A stretch of DNA of 64,000 nucleotides, taken from assembly GCA_021531755.1 (NCBI GenBank), contig JADYUK010000001.1:428859-492858 (forward strand), read 5' to 3'. Made by a program: the position numbers and the translations under genes. How positions within the stretch are numbered: position 1 is the stretch's first letter; each line of letters opens with the position of its first letter. The notes beneath the pieces are model-generated. The model was given only the letters and a program-made list of their open reading frames with translations, was not told where the DNA came from and searched no databases. This document shows positions 26,463 to 36,531 of the stretch, one piece after another. The DNA is from Hoylesella loescheii (lineage in GTDB: Bacteria; Bacteroidota; Bacteroidia; Bacteroidales; Bacteroidaceae).

Positions 26463-27219
26463 GCTGTGATGTCTCTACAAATTCTATTATATATTTTACC
26501 TCAGGTGTAATTGGCAGATTTGCCTTTATTTCCTCTATTCCATCTTTCAATACGCCTTTGGAGTACAATAGACGATATGCCTCGCGGATTGTTTCAATCT
26601 GTTCATTGCTGTAGCCTCTTCGACGCAGCCCAACCAAATTCAGGCCGGCAAACTTTATCGGCTCTTTTCCGCATATGACGTATGGGGGGATATCCTGGCT
26701 TGACCGACTTCCACCCTGGACCATGACATACCCACCGATATGGCAGAACTGGTGGAACAAGACCTCTGCTGATATTATCGCACAATCATCAACGACAACC
26801 TCGCCAGCGAATTTGGTGGAATTCCCTATTATACAGTTATTTCCAATGATGCAATCATGCGCTATGTGCATGTTTTCCATAAGAAGGTTGTTTGAGCCGA
26901 CAATTGTGGTCCCCTTGCTCGCTGTGCCACGGGATATGGTGACATTCTCCCGGATAGAGTTGTTGTCGCCAATCTGACATGTTGTCGTTTCCCCTCTATA
27001 TTTCAGGTCTTGGGGCTTTGTTGAGATACTTGTTCCTGGGAATATCTCGTTACCTGACCCCATCCTTGTCCCCTGGTTCAGGGTAACAGAGTTTTGCATG
27101 ACATTCGAATCGCCTATGACAACGTCTGCGTCAATATAGCAGAAAGGCCCAATTATGTTATTGTCGCCTAATTTCGCATCTGGATGGACAAATGCCATCG
27201 GACTAATTTGATTTGGCAT
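26446..27219 (-). CDS. lpxA: UDP-N-acetylglucosamine acyltransferase LpxA
   Basis: LpxA carries out the first step of lipid A synthesis: acyl-ACP to the 3-OH of UDP-GlcNAc. The 257-residue protein is a left-handed beta-helix of hexapeptides, beginning ISPMAFVHPDAKLGDNNIIG. It has the catalytic His in ENMHIAHDCIIGNNC and the C-terminal helices (RRRGYSNEQIETIREAYRL). Homologues work as trimers in the cytoplasm. It follows lpxC-fabZ after a 205-bp gap and overlaps miaA. Confidence 0.96.
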   Translation of the reverse strand: MPNQISPMAFVHPDAKLGDNNIIGPFCYIDADVVIGDSNVMQNSVTLNQGTRMGSGNEIFPGTSISTKPQDLKYRGETTTCQIGDNNSIRENVTISRGTASKGTTIVGSNNLLMENMHIAHDCIIGNNCIIGNSTKFAGEVVVDDCAIISAEVLFHQFCHIGGYVMVQGGSRSSQDIPPYVICGKEPIKFAGLNLVGLRRRGYSNEQIETIREAYRLLYSKGVLKDGIEEIKANLPITPEVKYIIEFVETSQRGIIR

Positions 27220-27424
27220 GTTTAATACTTTGTTGTTTATTTGTGATATTATTATTCTCAGTGACTGCTCTCCGGCTGTTCCTGAAAAATTGTCAATACT
27301 CTACCAACTCTTTTCTCACAGGGATGAGAAAGAACCTGTGTTGTTTTTCTCTTCCCTGAATATGAAGAAACGCCCTTGTGGCCATATTATCGTATTCTGG
27401 GGGAGAGTTATGCGAAGAGTGGGA

Positions 27425-28810
27425 TTATTTGTTCTTGATTATCTGTGCGGTGAAAGTTGCTTCACTTACGACCTTGTCTCCGACGAACATATAACCCTTC
27501 ATTGATGATATGCCATGTCTGACGGGGGCAAGCAGCTCGACGCGGAACAGCAAAGTGTCTCCGGGGACAACCTTTTGCTTGAATTTGACATCATTGATAG
27601 CCAGAAAATAAGTTGACCACTTCTCAGGCTCTTCAAGCGTGTTGAGAATCAACAGGCCGCCACATTGTGCCATCGCCTCTATCTGTAACACTCCTGGCAT
27701 AACAGGCTCTTGTGGGAAGTGTCCTTGGAAGAAAGGCTCGTTTGATGTGATGTTTTTTATACCCACGATAGATGTCGGCCCAAGTTCAACAACCTTGTCA
27801 ACCAGCTGCATGGGGTATCTGTGCGGCAGGAGTTCCCTTATTCTGTTTACATCCATTATTGGAGTGGTGTTAGGGTCGTATATAGGAGCCTGTATCTCAT
27901 GTTTCCTAATCTCCTTGCGCATCAACCTTGCAAACTTATTGTTGATTGTGTGTCCTGGACGTGTGGCTACGATGCGTCCCTTGATGGGTTTGCCTATCAG
28001 AGCCATGTCGCCAATGATATCGAGCAGCTTATGCCGGGTACATTCATTGTCCCATACAAGTGGTCTGTGTTGTATATATCCCAGCTTTGTAGAGTCAATT
28101 CTCGCTACTCCAAGCTTGTCGCACAAAGAGTCAACCTGTTCCTGGGGCATCTCACGCTCATATATAACGATGGCGTTATCCATGTCTCCACCCTTGATAA
28201 GGTTTGCCTGGAGAAGAGGCATTATGTCACGGACAAAGACAAAGGTCCTTGCAGCGGAGATTTCTTTTGGATAGTTCTCCATACTGTCAAGCGTGGCGAA
28301 TTGTGAGCTTATGAACTTCGAGTCGAAAGTGCACATTGCTGTTATCGAGAACTGGTCATCGGGCAAGATTGTTATACAGGAGCCTGTCTTGTCGTCTTTC
28401 ACCTCAATCTTTTTCCGTATGATATAATAGTCCTTTGGAGCATTCTGCTCTACAGTCCCCACATTCTTTATCTTCTCGACATAAGGTGCCGCTGAGCCAT
28501 CGAGAATAGGGAACTCTGGTCCATTCACCTGGATGAGACAGTTATCAATACCTAAGGCGTAGAGTGCCGAGAGGCCGTGCTCTACTGTTGAGACTCGCAC
28601 ATCCCCCTTAGCCAGTACGGTACCACGCTGTGTATCAACTACTCGTTCTGCGATGGCATCAATAACTGGTTCTCCCTCAAGGTCAATACGCTGGATTTTA
28701 TATCCCGTGTTTTCTTCTGAAGGATTAAAGGTGACTGTGAGATTCAAGCCTGTATGCAGGCCTTTCCCACAGAGTGAGAAGCTACCCTTTAGTGTTCTTT
28801 GCTTTGACAT
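27425..28810 (-). CDS. LpxC-FabZ fusion: UDP-3-O-acyl-GlcNAc deacetylase and 3-hydroxyacyl-ACP dehydratase
   Basis: The 461-residue protein joins two enzymes. Residues 1-~310 are LpxC, the zinc deacetylase of lipid A synthesis, with His78 (VEHGLSALY), and His260 with Asp264 (ECTRHKLLDIIGD), and His287 as the general acid. Residues ~315-461 are FabZ, the hot-dog dehydratase, with His330 (ELLPHRYPMQ) and Glu378 (VLQIEAMAQ). The fusion is common in Bacteroidetes and places lipid A and fatty acid enzymes that compete for 3-hydroxyacyl-ACP in one protein. The start codon shares one base with the lpxD stop, implying coupled translation. The next gene, lpxA, follows after 205 bp in which I see no clear promoter. 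Confidence 0.96.
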   Translation of the reverse strand: MSKQRTLKGSFSLCGKGLHTGLNLTVTFNPSEENTGYKIQRIDLEGEPVIDAIAERVVDTQRGTVLAKGDVRVSTVEHGLSALYALGIDNCLIQVNGPEFPILDGSAAPYVEKIKNVGTVEQNAPKDYYIIRKKIEVKDDKTGSCITILPDDQFSITAMCTFDSKFISSQFATLDSMENYPKEISAARTFVFVRDIMPLLQANLIKGGDMDNAIVIYEREMPQEQVDSLCDKLGVARIDSTKLGYIQHRPLVWDNECTRHKLLDIIGDMALIGKPIKGRIVATRPGHTINNKFARLMRKEIRKHEIQAPIYDPNTTPIMDVNRIRELLPHRYPMQLVDKVVELGPTSIVGIKNITSNEPFFQGHFPQEPVMPGVLQIEAMAQCGGLLILNTLEEPEKWSTYFLAINDVKFKQKVVPGDTLLFRVELLAPVRHGISSMKGYMFVGDKVVSEATFTAQIIKNK

Positions 28811-29847
28811 TATTCTTTATTTGCTTTAAGTTCTTCAATCTCCTTACGAAGCTTGTTTATCTCATTATACATTTCAGGCAGGCGGCGGAATATGGCTTGT
28901 GATTTGAAGTACGACCGCATCTCCATCGGAGGTGTGCCTATCAGTTGCTGTCCATCCTTTATGGAGCCTGGTACACCTGACTGGGCGCCAAGCATAACCT
29001 TATTGCCAATTGTGATATGGCCTGAAATACCCACTTGTCCACCAAACATACACCACTCTCCGACTTTTGTTGAGCCCGCTACTCCTACTTGGCTTGACAT
29101 CACGGTGTTTGCGCCAATGTCTGTGTTGTGTGCTATTTGCACAAGATTGTCAAGCTTCACGCCGTTCCGGATGAAAGTGGAACCCATGGTTGACCTGTCA
29201 ACACAAGTATTGGCTCCAATCTCAACATCATCCTCAATAGTTACAATCCCTATTTGTGGAATTTTGTCATAACCATTCTCTGAGGGGGCAAAACCAAAAC
29301 CGTCAGCTCCAATCACACACCCTGCATGGAGTATGCATCTGTTTCCGACTTTACAGTCGTGGTATATTACCGCATTGCTGTGTATCTCTGTATTCTTGCC
29401 GACAATGACATTATCTCCTAATGCTGCGTGCGGATGGATAATGGAATTGTCGCCAATGACACATTTTGGACCAACGTATGCAAATGGCCCTATATAGCAG
29501 TCCTCGCCGATGGCAGCAGTAGGGTCAATAAAGGCCAAATCGCTTATTCCCTTCTTCCGCGGTTTCATTGACTCGTATAGTTGAAGCAATTGTGCTACAG
29601 CCTCATAGGCACTCTTTACTCTTATCAGTGTGCAGTTGACATTCCTCTCTAATGCCAAGGACTCGTCTACAAGAACAACTGAAGATTTCGTCTCGTATAT
29701 ATAATGCAGGTATTTCTTGTTTGAAAGGAATGAGATGGCTCCCTCGTGTCCCTCCTCAATTTTTGCAAAAGAAGAGACTTTGGCATCCTTGTCTCCTTCG
29801 ACGCGTCCTTTTATAAGTTCGGCTATCTGTTGTGCTGTAAATTCCAT
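28810..29847 (-). CDS. lpxD: UDP-3-O-acylglucosamine N-acyltransferase LpxD
   Basis: LpxD adds the N-linked acyl chain to UDP-3-O-acyl-glucosamine in lipid A synthesis. The 345-residue protein has the N-terminal uridine-binding domain ([28 protein letters not shown]) and a long beta-helix ([34 protein letters not shown]) with the catalytic-region His in [12 protein letters not shown]. It ends with an alpha-helical tail ([18 protein letters not shown]). It is the first gene of lpxD, lpxC-fabZ, lpxA, miaA and has a clear promoter just upstream. Confidence 0.96.
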   Translation of the reverse strand: MEFTAQQIAELIKGRVEGDKDAKVSSFAKIEEGHEGAISFLSNKKYLHYIYETKSSVVLVDESLALERNVNCTLIRVKSAYEAVAQLLQLYESMKPRKKGISDLAFIDPTAAIGEDCYIGPFAYVGPKCVIGDNSIIHPHAALGDNVIVGKNTEIHSNAVIYHDCKVGNRCILHAGCVIGADGFGFAPSENGYDKIPQIGIVTIEDDVEIGANTCVDRSTMGSTFIRNGVKLDNLVQIAHNTDIGANTVMSSQVGVAGSTKVGEWCMFGGQVGISGHITIGNKVMLGAQSGVPGSIKDGQQLIGTPPMEMRSYFKSQAIFRRLPEMYNEINKLRKEIEELKANKE

Positions 29848-29877
29848 CTGTAATTTGTTTGCTTAAAAATTTTCATG

Positions 29878-29909
29878 CAAATGTACGAATTCTTTTTTGA
29901 ATACGCAAA
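29878..29909 (-). promoter_or_regulatory. Promoter of the lpxD operon
   Basis: On the minus strand TTTG, exactly 20 bases, then TACATTTG: a full match to the Bacteroidetes -33/-7 consensus, about 30 bases before the lpxD start codon. Confidence 0.75.
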
Positions 29910-29984
29910 TCAGGACAATAGTTTTTCGTTTTTATCTGGCATAATGATGTCTATAGAATGAAAAACGGCTGTTTGTCAACGCTG

Positions 29985-30842
29985 TTACATGTTTTCGAGC
30001 ACCTCCCTGCATTTCTCCATAAGCCATTTGGGAGTGCTTGTCGCGCCACATATTCCCACTTTCATATCATCATTGAGCCATGAGGGATTTATTTCCTCCG
30101 GGCCCTCGATATGATATGTACGGTTGTTCACTTTCTTGCATTCTGAGAACAAGACCTTGCCATTGCTTGATTTCCTGCCTGATACAAATAACACGACATC
30201 ATGTCTTTTGGCAAAGGCACGGATATTCTCCATTCTGTTTGCAACTTGCCTGCATATTGTATCGAAACTCGTGAATTTATGGCCTGGCTCAATCCTTCCC
30301 CTTATGTATTCAATGATTTTGTTGTACTCATCCAATGATTTTGTCGTTTGTGAATACAGATAGATATCTCTTGAATAGTCTATCTCTGAGTGTGGCAGCT
30401 CCTCGTAATGTTCTATAACAATCGCATGCCGTTCCGTCTGGCCCACAAGTCCGAGAACCTCGGCATGTCCATTTTTGCCGAATATCACAATCTGGGCTTC
30501 AGGATTGTCCATATACTGTCTCCTTATCCTTCTCTGTAAGGCCAGAACGACAGGGCAAGTCGCGTCTACCACCTCGACATTGTTCTCTTTAGCTGTTCTA
30601 TATGTCTCTGGTGGCTCGCCATGTGCTCGAAGCAATACACGTGTATCATGCAGTTGTTCCAAATCCTCATGGCCTATTGTCACCAGCCCCATATCACGGA
30701 GTCTGTCACACTCTGTCCCGTTATGTACAATATCTCCGAGACAATAAAGCTTTATCCCGTCTGATAGTTTCTCCTCGGCTTTTTTTATCGCTGTAGTAAC
30801 GCCAAAGCAGAACCCGCTACCATTGTCAATCTCAATTTCCAT
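29985..30842 (-). CDS. ispH: 4-hydroxy-3-methylbut-2-enyl diphosphate reductase
   Basis: IspH is the last enzyme of the MEP pathway; its 4Fe-4S cluster reduces HMBPP to IPP and DMAPP. The 285-residue protein keeps the cluster cysteines Cys12 (GFCFGV), Cys96 (DATCPVV) and Cys197 (DTICRQV), at the same numbers as in E. coli. It also keeps the diphosphate-binding histidines in DIVHN (41) and RAHGE (74) and the Glu of GHAEV. It is about 30 residues shorter than the E. coli enzyme at the C-terminus. It stands alone, with a 478-bp spacer upstream that contains a 22-bp array. Confidence 0.95.
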   Translation of the reverse strand: MEIEIDNGSGFCFGVTTAIKKAEEKLSDGIKLYCLGDIVHNGTECDRLRDMGLVTIGHEDLEQLHDTRVLLRAHGEPPETYRTAKENNVEVVDATCPVVLALQRRIRRQYMDNPEAQIVIFGKNGHAEVLGLVGQTERHAIVIEHYEELPHSEIDYSRDIYLYSQTTKSLDEYNKIIEYIRGRIEPGHKFTSFDTICRQVANRMENIRAFAKRHDVVLFVSGRKSSNGKVLFSECKKVNNRTYHIEGPEEINPSWLNDDMKVGICGATSTPKWLMEKCREVLENM

Positions 30843-31113
30843 AATTTATTCAATTTCTACAGGTTGACCAGATTTGTTGGCATGAATGTGCCCAGAGAAT
30901 TATTGTTGACAGCATCTTTTTTTTTTGAGAAAAAATGATGTCTACACAATAGTTAGTTGCTGCAATATTCAATGAGATTATCTCGTAGTACATCATATAA
31001 TGAATATGGTCGGACTGTATGGTTGGCACAGGACGAGTCGTCCAGATTCATATGGACACGCCTTCAGGTGTACTCGTGGTATAAAATGCTTTGTTTCAGG
31101 TTGTTAGCATTGC

Positions 31114-31179
31114 TCCTCACCAAAGATACTCAATGAGCGGTTCAATGCTATTGAATGAGCAGCTCATTTGCACTGTAAG
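31114..31179 (-). repeat. 22-bp tandem array, three units, minus orientation
   Basis: Read on the minus strand the units are CTTACAGTGCAAATGAGC.., CATTCAATAGCATTGAAC.. and CATTGAGTATCTTTGGTG.., each 22 bp. The first and last match the first and last unit types of the array at 3273. The rest of the 478-bp spacer (30843-31320) has no gene I recognise. Confidence 0.7.
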
Positions 31180-31320
31180 AGTGGCCAATCTGTACAGAAT
31201 CAGAAACAGTGATGATATCAATAGTAATATAATACAATTTGGGGTTGGAGAATGGATGCTGTATGAAATGGGCAAGAAGCCCTTGGCCATCATATTATCT
31301 CACTGCTGCAAGCGATGTGT

Positions 31321-32418
31321 TTATAGTATACCTTTGAAATATGCATCGAGCAACTCTTGTGCAGACTGGAAAGACGTCTTTTTGTTGTTCAAGACGGCTT
31401 CCTCTGCTTCTTGTTTCATCTCTTTGATTCTTTCATTTTGGTAGAATGAACGTCGTAGATGCTCGTCAATGGTCTCATACATCCAATAGCGAGCTTGTTT
31501 TGCCCTTCTATACTCAAAATACCCGTTCTCTCTCACAAAATCAAAATATGAATATATCATATCCCAAACCTCTTTCACGCCATAGCCGTAGAAGCCACTG
31601 TAACACAAGACCTTGGGCTCCCATCCACTGTCTGTGGGTGGAAAGAAGTGAAGGGCATTCCTGAAGTTTGTCGCTGTCATGTGGCAACGGTCGACATTAT
31701 CGCCATCACATTTGTTGATGACAATGCCATCAGCCATCTCCATAATTCCGCGTTTGATGCCTTGGAGCTCATCGCCCGTCCCTGTCACTTGCAGGAGAAG
31801 GAAGAAATCAACCATAGAGTGGCATGCCGTCTCGCTTTGGCCTACACCAACGGTCTCTACAAATATTGTGTCATAACCAGCCGCTTCACATAATATTATT
31901 GCCTCACGAGTCTTTCTTGCAACACCTCCAAGCGAGCCTGCTGTTGGTGAAGGACGTATAAAAGCATCTCGTCTTTGGGACAATTTCTCCATACGGGTTT
32001 TGTCTCCTAATATGGATCCAAGAGATCTCTCGGATGATGGGTCAATGGCCAATACTGCGAGTTTACCGCCTTTCCTGTCTAATACGTGGCATCCGAATAC
32101 ATCAATAGATGTAGACTTGCCGGCACCAGGGACTCCACTGATACCTATACGTATAGAATTTCCGCTGTAAGGGAGACAACGTTCGATTACCTTTTGCGCC
32201 TTTGCCTGATGGTCGGGTGCTTGACTCTCAATAAGTGTCACTGCTTGTGAGAGCATTGTGACATTACCGGCAAGGATTCCATTTACCAATTCGTCAACGC
32301 TATATTCATTACGTTTGAATCTGCCGCGCTTTAGATACGGATTAATTGAAGAAGGCTGAACTATTCCTGCATTAACCTGTAGTCCAGAATATTCTGATGA
32401 GTTCTCCGGGTGCTCCAT
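31321..32418 (-). CDS. meaB: Methylmalonyl-CoA mutase-associated GTPase MeaB
   Basis: MeaB (once called ArgK) is a G3E-class P-loop GTPase that guards and loads the B12-dependent methylmalonyl-CoA mutase in the cytoplasm. The 365-residue protein has the P-loop IRIGISGVPGAGKSTSIDVF, the Mg/switch region LAIDPSSERSLGSILGDKTR, DTIFVETVGVGQSE (switch II) and the specificity motif GIVINKCDGDN. It ends with a dimerising helical tail. The mutase genes are not in the window. The chaperone implies that the cell makes or uses succinyl-/methylmalonyl-CoA, consistent with propionate formation in this group. Confidence 0.93.
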   Translation of the reverse strand: MEHPENSSEYSGLQVNAGIVQPSSINPYLKRGRFKRNEYSVDELVNGILAGNVTMLSQAVTLIESQAPDHQAKAQKVIERCLPYSGNSIRIGISGVPGAGKSTSIDVFGCHVLDRKGGKLAVLAIDPSSERSLGSILGDKTRMEKLSQRRDAFIRPSPTAGSLGGVARKTREAIILCEAAGYDTIFVETVGVGQSETACHSMVDFFLLLQVTGTGDELQGIKRGIMEMADGIVINKCDGDNVDRCHMTATNFRNALHFFPPTDSGWEPKVLCYSGFYGYGVKEVWDMIYSYFDFVRENGYFEYRRAKQARYWMYETIDEHLRRSFYQNERIKEMKQEAEEAVLNNKKTSFQSAQELLDAYFKGIL

Positions 32419-32611
32419 ATTGGTCTGAATTGTTTGTTATTAGGATTATGTTAATGTGATTCTTGATGTAGGGTAGGGTGGAATCTTTGGGAGGAAGCCT
32501 ATTAGCCAAGCCATGGTACCTTCCCCGCCCCCCCACACGAGAATTCATAGATGTCTTGACGATGATATGCCAAATGTGTAGATGGATATGAGGGGGATAT
32601 AAGCCGATGTA

Positions 32612-33685
32612 TCACTCATACCCGATAACTTCTAATATGACTTTCGGGTTCTTTGGGTCATTTGTTATCATCAGGATTCCTGGCTTCTGTTTCTGTCTTT
32701 TTAACTCGAAGCTGTCAGCTGTTATCTTCATTTTTGTAGACTCAGATGGAGCCAGTCTTGTTTTACCCAATGACACTTGCAGACCTAATGTGAACATTTG
32801 CAAGGTGGAGATTTCCAGAATCTCTTTGCCGATGTTCTGGATTGTAATCTCCCCTTTGAGTTTTTCAGGTTTCCCTGTCATGTCTTGAAGAGAGATCTCT
32901 TTCTTGGAGAGCTGAATCTGCGGGCCTGTGTAATACTGTGATGTGTCATTATTGTCAAATGACGGTAGCAATATGGCTGATGTCTCTATCTCCTTGTCTT
33001 GCGAGATTTTGTCGCCTGGGTATTTCCCCAGATATATGGTTGTTTGGGATAATCCCAGATTCCTTATCTTGTCTGTGTCCAGGGTTATCCGTATCTCTCC
33101 CCCTTGGTCAGGAGCTATACGTGTAGGAGAAACTTCTGCTGTCATATATTCTGGCAGATGCATAATGACAGGTTGAATTGTCTCTCCCGTAGTGTTCAGG
33201 ATATGGATTGTCTCTGTTGGCGACGTGCCTCTGCTCACATCCTCAAATTCCACAGTGTGTCTGTCTGTCCTTATGTTCCCTATTGTATATGGGTATGAAC
33301 CGCTGTAGTCTTTTATCTCAGTGACAACCACGCCCCTCAGTGTTAGTTCGAGAGGCTTATTCTGGCCTTCTTCATATATCCATATCTCCTTTTGGAAATG
33401 TCCTAACTGCTTAGCGTCATAAGTCGCGTCGATGACGCTCTCTTTGCCACCACCAATCTCTTGTACTGCGGCTATTGCTGTCGTGCATCCACACGAGGTT
33501 TTGACATCAGTTATTATTACCTTGCGCGAAGCCTTGTTCTTGATGTTGAAATGTGCAGTTATAGGTTGTCTGAAGAGAACCTGTCCGCAGTCATACACAG
33601 GAGTGTTTGTTGTGAGCTTTTGGGCAGAAGCTGACAACGTTGAAAATAATAGCGTGATTAGTATGAATATATAGCTTTTGTTCAT
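32612..33685 (-). CDS. Secreted DUF1573 protein with ASH-like beta-sandwich domains
   Basis: The start is set at 33685, where MNKSYIFILITLLFSTLSASAQ forms a signal peptide; an upstream ATG adds 40 residues with no signal-peptide character. The mature protein of about 335 residues opens with a DUF1573 domain (TNTPVYDCGQVLFRQPITAHF then TDVKTSCGCTTA), a family of small beta-sandwiches widespread in Bacteroidetes. It goes on with one or more similar Ig-like modules (PVIMHLPEYMTAEVSP, GEITIQNIGKEILEIST). It is probably periplasmic or surface-located. No enzyme motif is seen and the role is unknown. Confidence 0.85.
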   Translation of the reverse strand: MNKSYIFILITLLFSTLSASAQKLTTNTPVYDCGQVLFRQPITAHFNIKNKASRKVIITDVKTSCGCTTAIAAVQEIGGGKESVIDATYDAKQLGHFQKEIWIYEEGQNKPLELTLRGVVVTEIKDYSGSYPYTIGNIRTDRHTVEFEDVSRGTSPTETIHILNTTGETIQPVIMHLPEYMTAEVSPTRIAPDQGGEIRITLDTDKIRNLGLSQTTIYLGKYPGDKISQDKEIETSAILLPSFDNNDTSQYYTGPQIQLSKKEISLQDMTGKPEKLKGEITIQNIGKEILEISTLQMFTLGLQVSLGKTRLAPSESTKMKITADSFELKRQKQKPGILMITNDPKNPKVILEVIGYE

Positions 33686-34090
33686 GGTTCTGAATGGTAT
33701 TTCTTTCATCTGAACGTCTATACGTTTCCTTCTTAGCAAAAGGGAGCTGCTGGTGCCCCCGTCACTAATGCTGATGTCGCCTCTTGATGATTTGCGCCCC
33801 TGCACTCTAAAAGGTGTTTGGCAACTGACAGATGGTTGCCCCGGGGGGATGACTGGTTTAAGGGTGGGCTGATACGCCTGCAGTGATGCCGGTCAGGACT
33901 ATTGCCTATCTGTCGCAGGTCTGAATAACTGTCGCTTTTCCCGGTATGTTACACTGATTATCCAACTCTATAACGAGGCGGATAAAGAGCACGGACACTG
34001 TCTCCGCCAGTCGTTTCCTATAGTAATGGGGAATGGGCTGGCATCGGTGATGCAGGATATTGTCATCCAATGTACAATAGTATTATTTTA

Positions 34091-34135
34091 TTTACCGCTT
34101 GGGAGATTATTCAAATAAAACACCCAAGCGGTAAA
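34091..34135 (-). terminator. Inverted repeat after prs
   Basis: The arms TTTACCGCTTGGG and CCCAAGCGGTAAA form a perfect 13-bp stem with a 19-base loop, about 120 bp beyond the prs stop. It is likely a terminator. The remaining spacer from 33686 to 34090 shows no gene I can support. Confidence 0.65.
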
Positions 34136-34254
34136 AAAGAAGTGTATCTTATCGCATCCGGCATATTCAGCTTAACATAGGATACACCTGGGGGTGGAAC
34201 TGCCTAGATGCTATATTAGGTAATGAAGAACCGTTCGAAACTGTTGTGATTCTG

Positions 34255-35199
34255 TCAGTTCCTGACTATGTACTGGTCTGATATACTTTTGTTTGTCTCG
34301 ACACGGCGTATTGTCTCTGCAAACATGTCTGCAACGGATAATTGCTTGACTTTTGCACAACGCTGAGAATAAGGTATTGAGTCAGTAAAGACAATCTCCT
34401 CAAGTGAAGAGTTCTGCACGCGTTCTGATGCCGGTCCAGACATGACACAATGGCTTGCGCATGCACGTACGCTTCTTGCTCCTGCCTCTTTCATTATGTT
34501 GGCTGCTGTGGTGATAGTCCCTGCCGTGTCAACCATATCGTCTACAATCACTACATCTTTGTCTACCACGTCACCGATGATTTGCATCGACTCAATAACA
34601 TTGGCACGAGCACGTGTCTTATTACAGAGGACGAGAGGGCAGTCGAGATATTTTGCGTATGTTTTGGCACGCTTAGCGCCGCCTACATCAGGAGAGGCAA
34701 TCACAAGATTCTCGAGATTCAGCGACTTGAGATAAGGAAGCAGTACGCCAGACCCATAGAGGTGGTCAACGGGGACGTCAAAGAATCCCTGAATCTGGTC
34801 GGCATGAAGGTCCATGGTTATGAGGCGGTCTATACCGGCTACACCAAGAATATCGGCTACAAGCTTCGCGCCGATAGAAACACGCGGTTTATCCTTGCGG
34901 TCCTGTCGTGCCCATCCGAAATATGGAGTAACTGCGATGATGCTCTTTGCTGAAGCTCGCTTTGCTGCATCTATCATCAGGAGCAGTTCCATCAAGTTGT
35001 CGGATGAAGGGAATGTGCTCTGGATGAGGAATACGTCACGGCCACGTATAGACTCTTCATAGCTCACAGCGAACTCTCCGTCAGAGAATTTTGTCATTAC
35101 CATCTTGCCCAAAGGACATTTGAGGCTCTGGCATATCTTCTCTGCAAGGTATTTTGTCGCTGTGCCAGAGAATACCATGAAATTGTTTGCGTCACTCAT
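34255..35199 (-). CDS. prs: Ribose-phosphate pyrophosphokinase
   Basis: Prs makes PRPP from ribose 5-phosphate and ATP, feeding purine, pyrimidine, histidine and NAD synthesis. The 314-residue protein has MVFSGTATKYLAEKICQSL at the N-terminus, the flexible-loop region FGWARQDRKDKPRVSIGAK, the signature TMDLHADQIQGFFDVPVDHL, and the PRPP-binding loop VIVDDMVDTAGTITTAA. The length is standard and homologues are cytoplasmic hexamers. A -7 box (TATCTTTG, 35272-35279) lies upstream without a clear -33 partner. Confidence 0.96.
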   Translation of the reverse strand: MSDANNFMVFSGTATKYLAEKICQSLKCPLGKMVMTKFSDGEFAVSYEESIRGRDVFLIQSTFPSSDNLMELLLMIDAAKRASAKSIIAVTPYFGWARQDRKDKPRVSIGAKLVADILGVAGIDRLITMDLHADQIQGFFDVPVDHLYGSGVLLPYLKSLNLENLVIASPDVGGAKRAKTYAKYLDCPLVLCNKTRARANVIESMQIIGDVVDKDVVIVDDMVDTAGTITTAANIMKEAGARSVRACASHCVMSGPASERVQNSSLEEIVFTDSIPYSQRCAKVKQLSVADMFAETIRRVETNKSISDQYIVRN

Positions 35200-35563
35200 T
35201 TTTTTCTTCTTATTGTTGTTGTTGTAATACGTTTTTGTTCAGTCTGATATGAATAAATATCTATTAGTCGGCAAAGATAACCAGCTGCTCCTGTGGAACC
35301 ACCGGTGGGGGGTGGAGCTCTTTAGCCATACTTTTTTTGAGTTATGCCGAGTATTGGCTGGACAAGATAAGGCCAGCAAACTCTATCTTTTATATGATGG
35401 TTTATATCGACTCGATTTCTACTAAGTTGCCTGCCTAAACAGCTTTGACTGCCGGAATTGTGTTATCTTTTTGGGGGTGGGGGAGTGTATCTGACAAGAA
35501 CAAACAATACAATTATATTGTGAGGAGGTGAGGGTATAGACTGTGTTTCTTGGCTGACAACAC
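35200..35563. other. Spacer between prs and the ThiE-like gene
   Basis: Apart from the -7 box at 35272-35279 and a short stem (TTGGCTGG/CCAGC) near 35355-35378, I see no gene, RNA or repeat in this 364-bp stretch. Confidence 0.5.
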
Positions 35564-36172
35564 TTACTTGACCACTTTGCGTAACCTCTGAAAATGGCTT
35601 ATAAGCTCCTTGTAATCTGTCTGTTGGTGGATATTGAAACGGTTCCAGAGGTCTCCGCAGATTACTACGCCCCCGAAGCCTTCATCCTGTGCCCATCTTA
35701 TGTTGTCTAAACACATGCCTCCGAGGGCATAAACATGTTTGTCTATCAATCCGCGTCGGGACGCTTCATGAATTTCAACAGCTGTGAACTTAGACTTGAC
35801 ATCTTTCTCGTGTAGACTGTCGAATATGTCATGCAGGAAAACATATTCGCTTTTACGTTTGACATCTTTTAGCATGTGAAGGTCAGTACAGCTTCTGCTT
35901 ACTTTACCTTTATATCCATTAGGTATGTCAACGTTTGGATTGTCCAGATGTATTCCACCCAGCTCAAACTCTTGTTTCATATAATAATGTTCATGTATTA
36001 CAATATTTCTATGATACTCTTCTGGTATAAGAGTGAGCAGGCGTTCGAAGTACAATGGTTCTGAACCTGGTTTGTATATATGTAACATGTCCAACCCCTC
36101 GTCAAAAAGAGTCGTGATGATTTTATCTTCTTCAACAAAGAATTGGGGACAGGATACTATTACTAACTTCAT
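35564..36172 (-). CDS. Thiamine phosphate synthase/TenI-like protein
   Basis: The 202-residue protein has the TIM-barrel pattern of the ThiE/TenI family: MKLVIVSCPQFFVEEDKIIT (strand 1), GLDMLHIYKPG (strand 2 with a Lys), IVIHEHYYMKQEFELGGIHL (strands 3-4), VSRSCTDLHML, VYALGGMCLDNI and GFGGVVICGDLW (phosphate-site glycines). ThiE proper joins HMP-PP and THZ-P, while TenI relatives isomerise thiazole tautomers or have unknown roles. Several ThiE substrate residues look altered and no thi gene or TPP riboswitch is adjacent. I therefore leave the activity open and favour TenI-like. Confidence 0.75.
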   Translation of the reverse strand: MKLVIVSCPQFFVEEDKIITTLFDEGLDMLHIYKPGSEPLYFERLLTLIPEEYHRNIVIHEHYYMKQEFELGGIHLDNPNVDIPNGYKGKVSRSCTDLHMLKDVKRKSEYVFLHDIFDSLHEKDVKSKFTAVEIHEASRRGLIDKHVYALGGMCLDNIRWAQDEGFGGVVICGDLWNRFNIHQQTDYKELISHFQRLRKVVK

Positions 36173-36198
36173 TTTTCAGATTGTTTCTATTTAGAATG

Positions 36199-36229
36199 CA
36201 AAATTAGTAAATAATCAGCAAACCACAAA
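36199..36229 (-). promoter_or_regulatory. Promoter of the ThiE/TenI-like gene
   Basis: On the minus strand TTTG, 19 bases, then TAATTTTG, about 27 bases before the start codon. No TPP riboswitch motif was found between it and the gene or elsewhere in the 359-bp spacer up to 36531. Confidence 0.7.
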
Positions 36230-36531
36230 TCTTTTATAATAAAAAAGGCATTATTAGTGGTTTTTCTGAATAATTATCCAACGATGCATCATAATGAATA
36301 TATTATTACAGCCCCGACATGATGAAGATTTTTTTTTCATCTATGGTGTCCTTTTTATCAAACTATACATGGAATAGTATGAATCCTTTTTGTGTCTCAG
36401 GCAGAATGTCACCTATCATTATTTTCCTGATATTGTAATGCGGTAAGATAGTTTTTACCCACCACCATGTATCCAAATGATATCAAACTCCTCAATGTCA
36501 TATGGGTAAGTGGAAATAACCACAAACGGCA

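Noticed and set aside
30843..34254. tRNA or rRNA genes in the long spacers
   Set aside because: I looked for the T-loop and acceptor pairing by eye in the spacers of the window and found no convincing candidate; a covariance search could change this.
36173..36531. A TPP riboswitch before the ThiE/TenI-like gene
   Set aside because: The thi-box core is absent and the predicted leader is only about 20 bases long.
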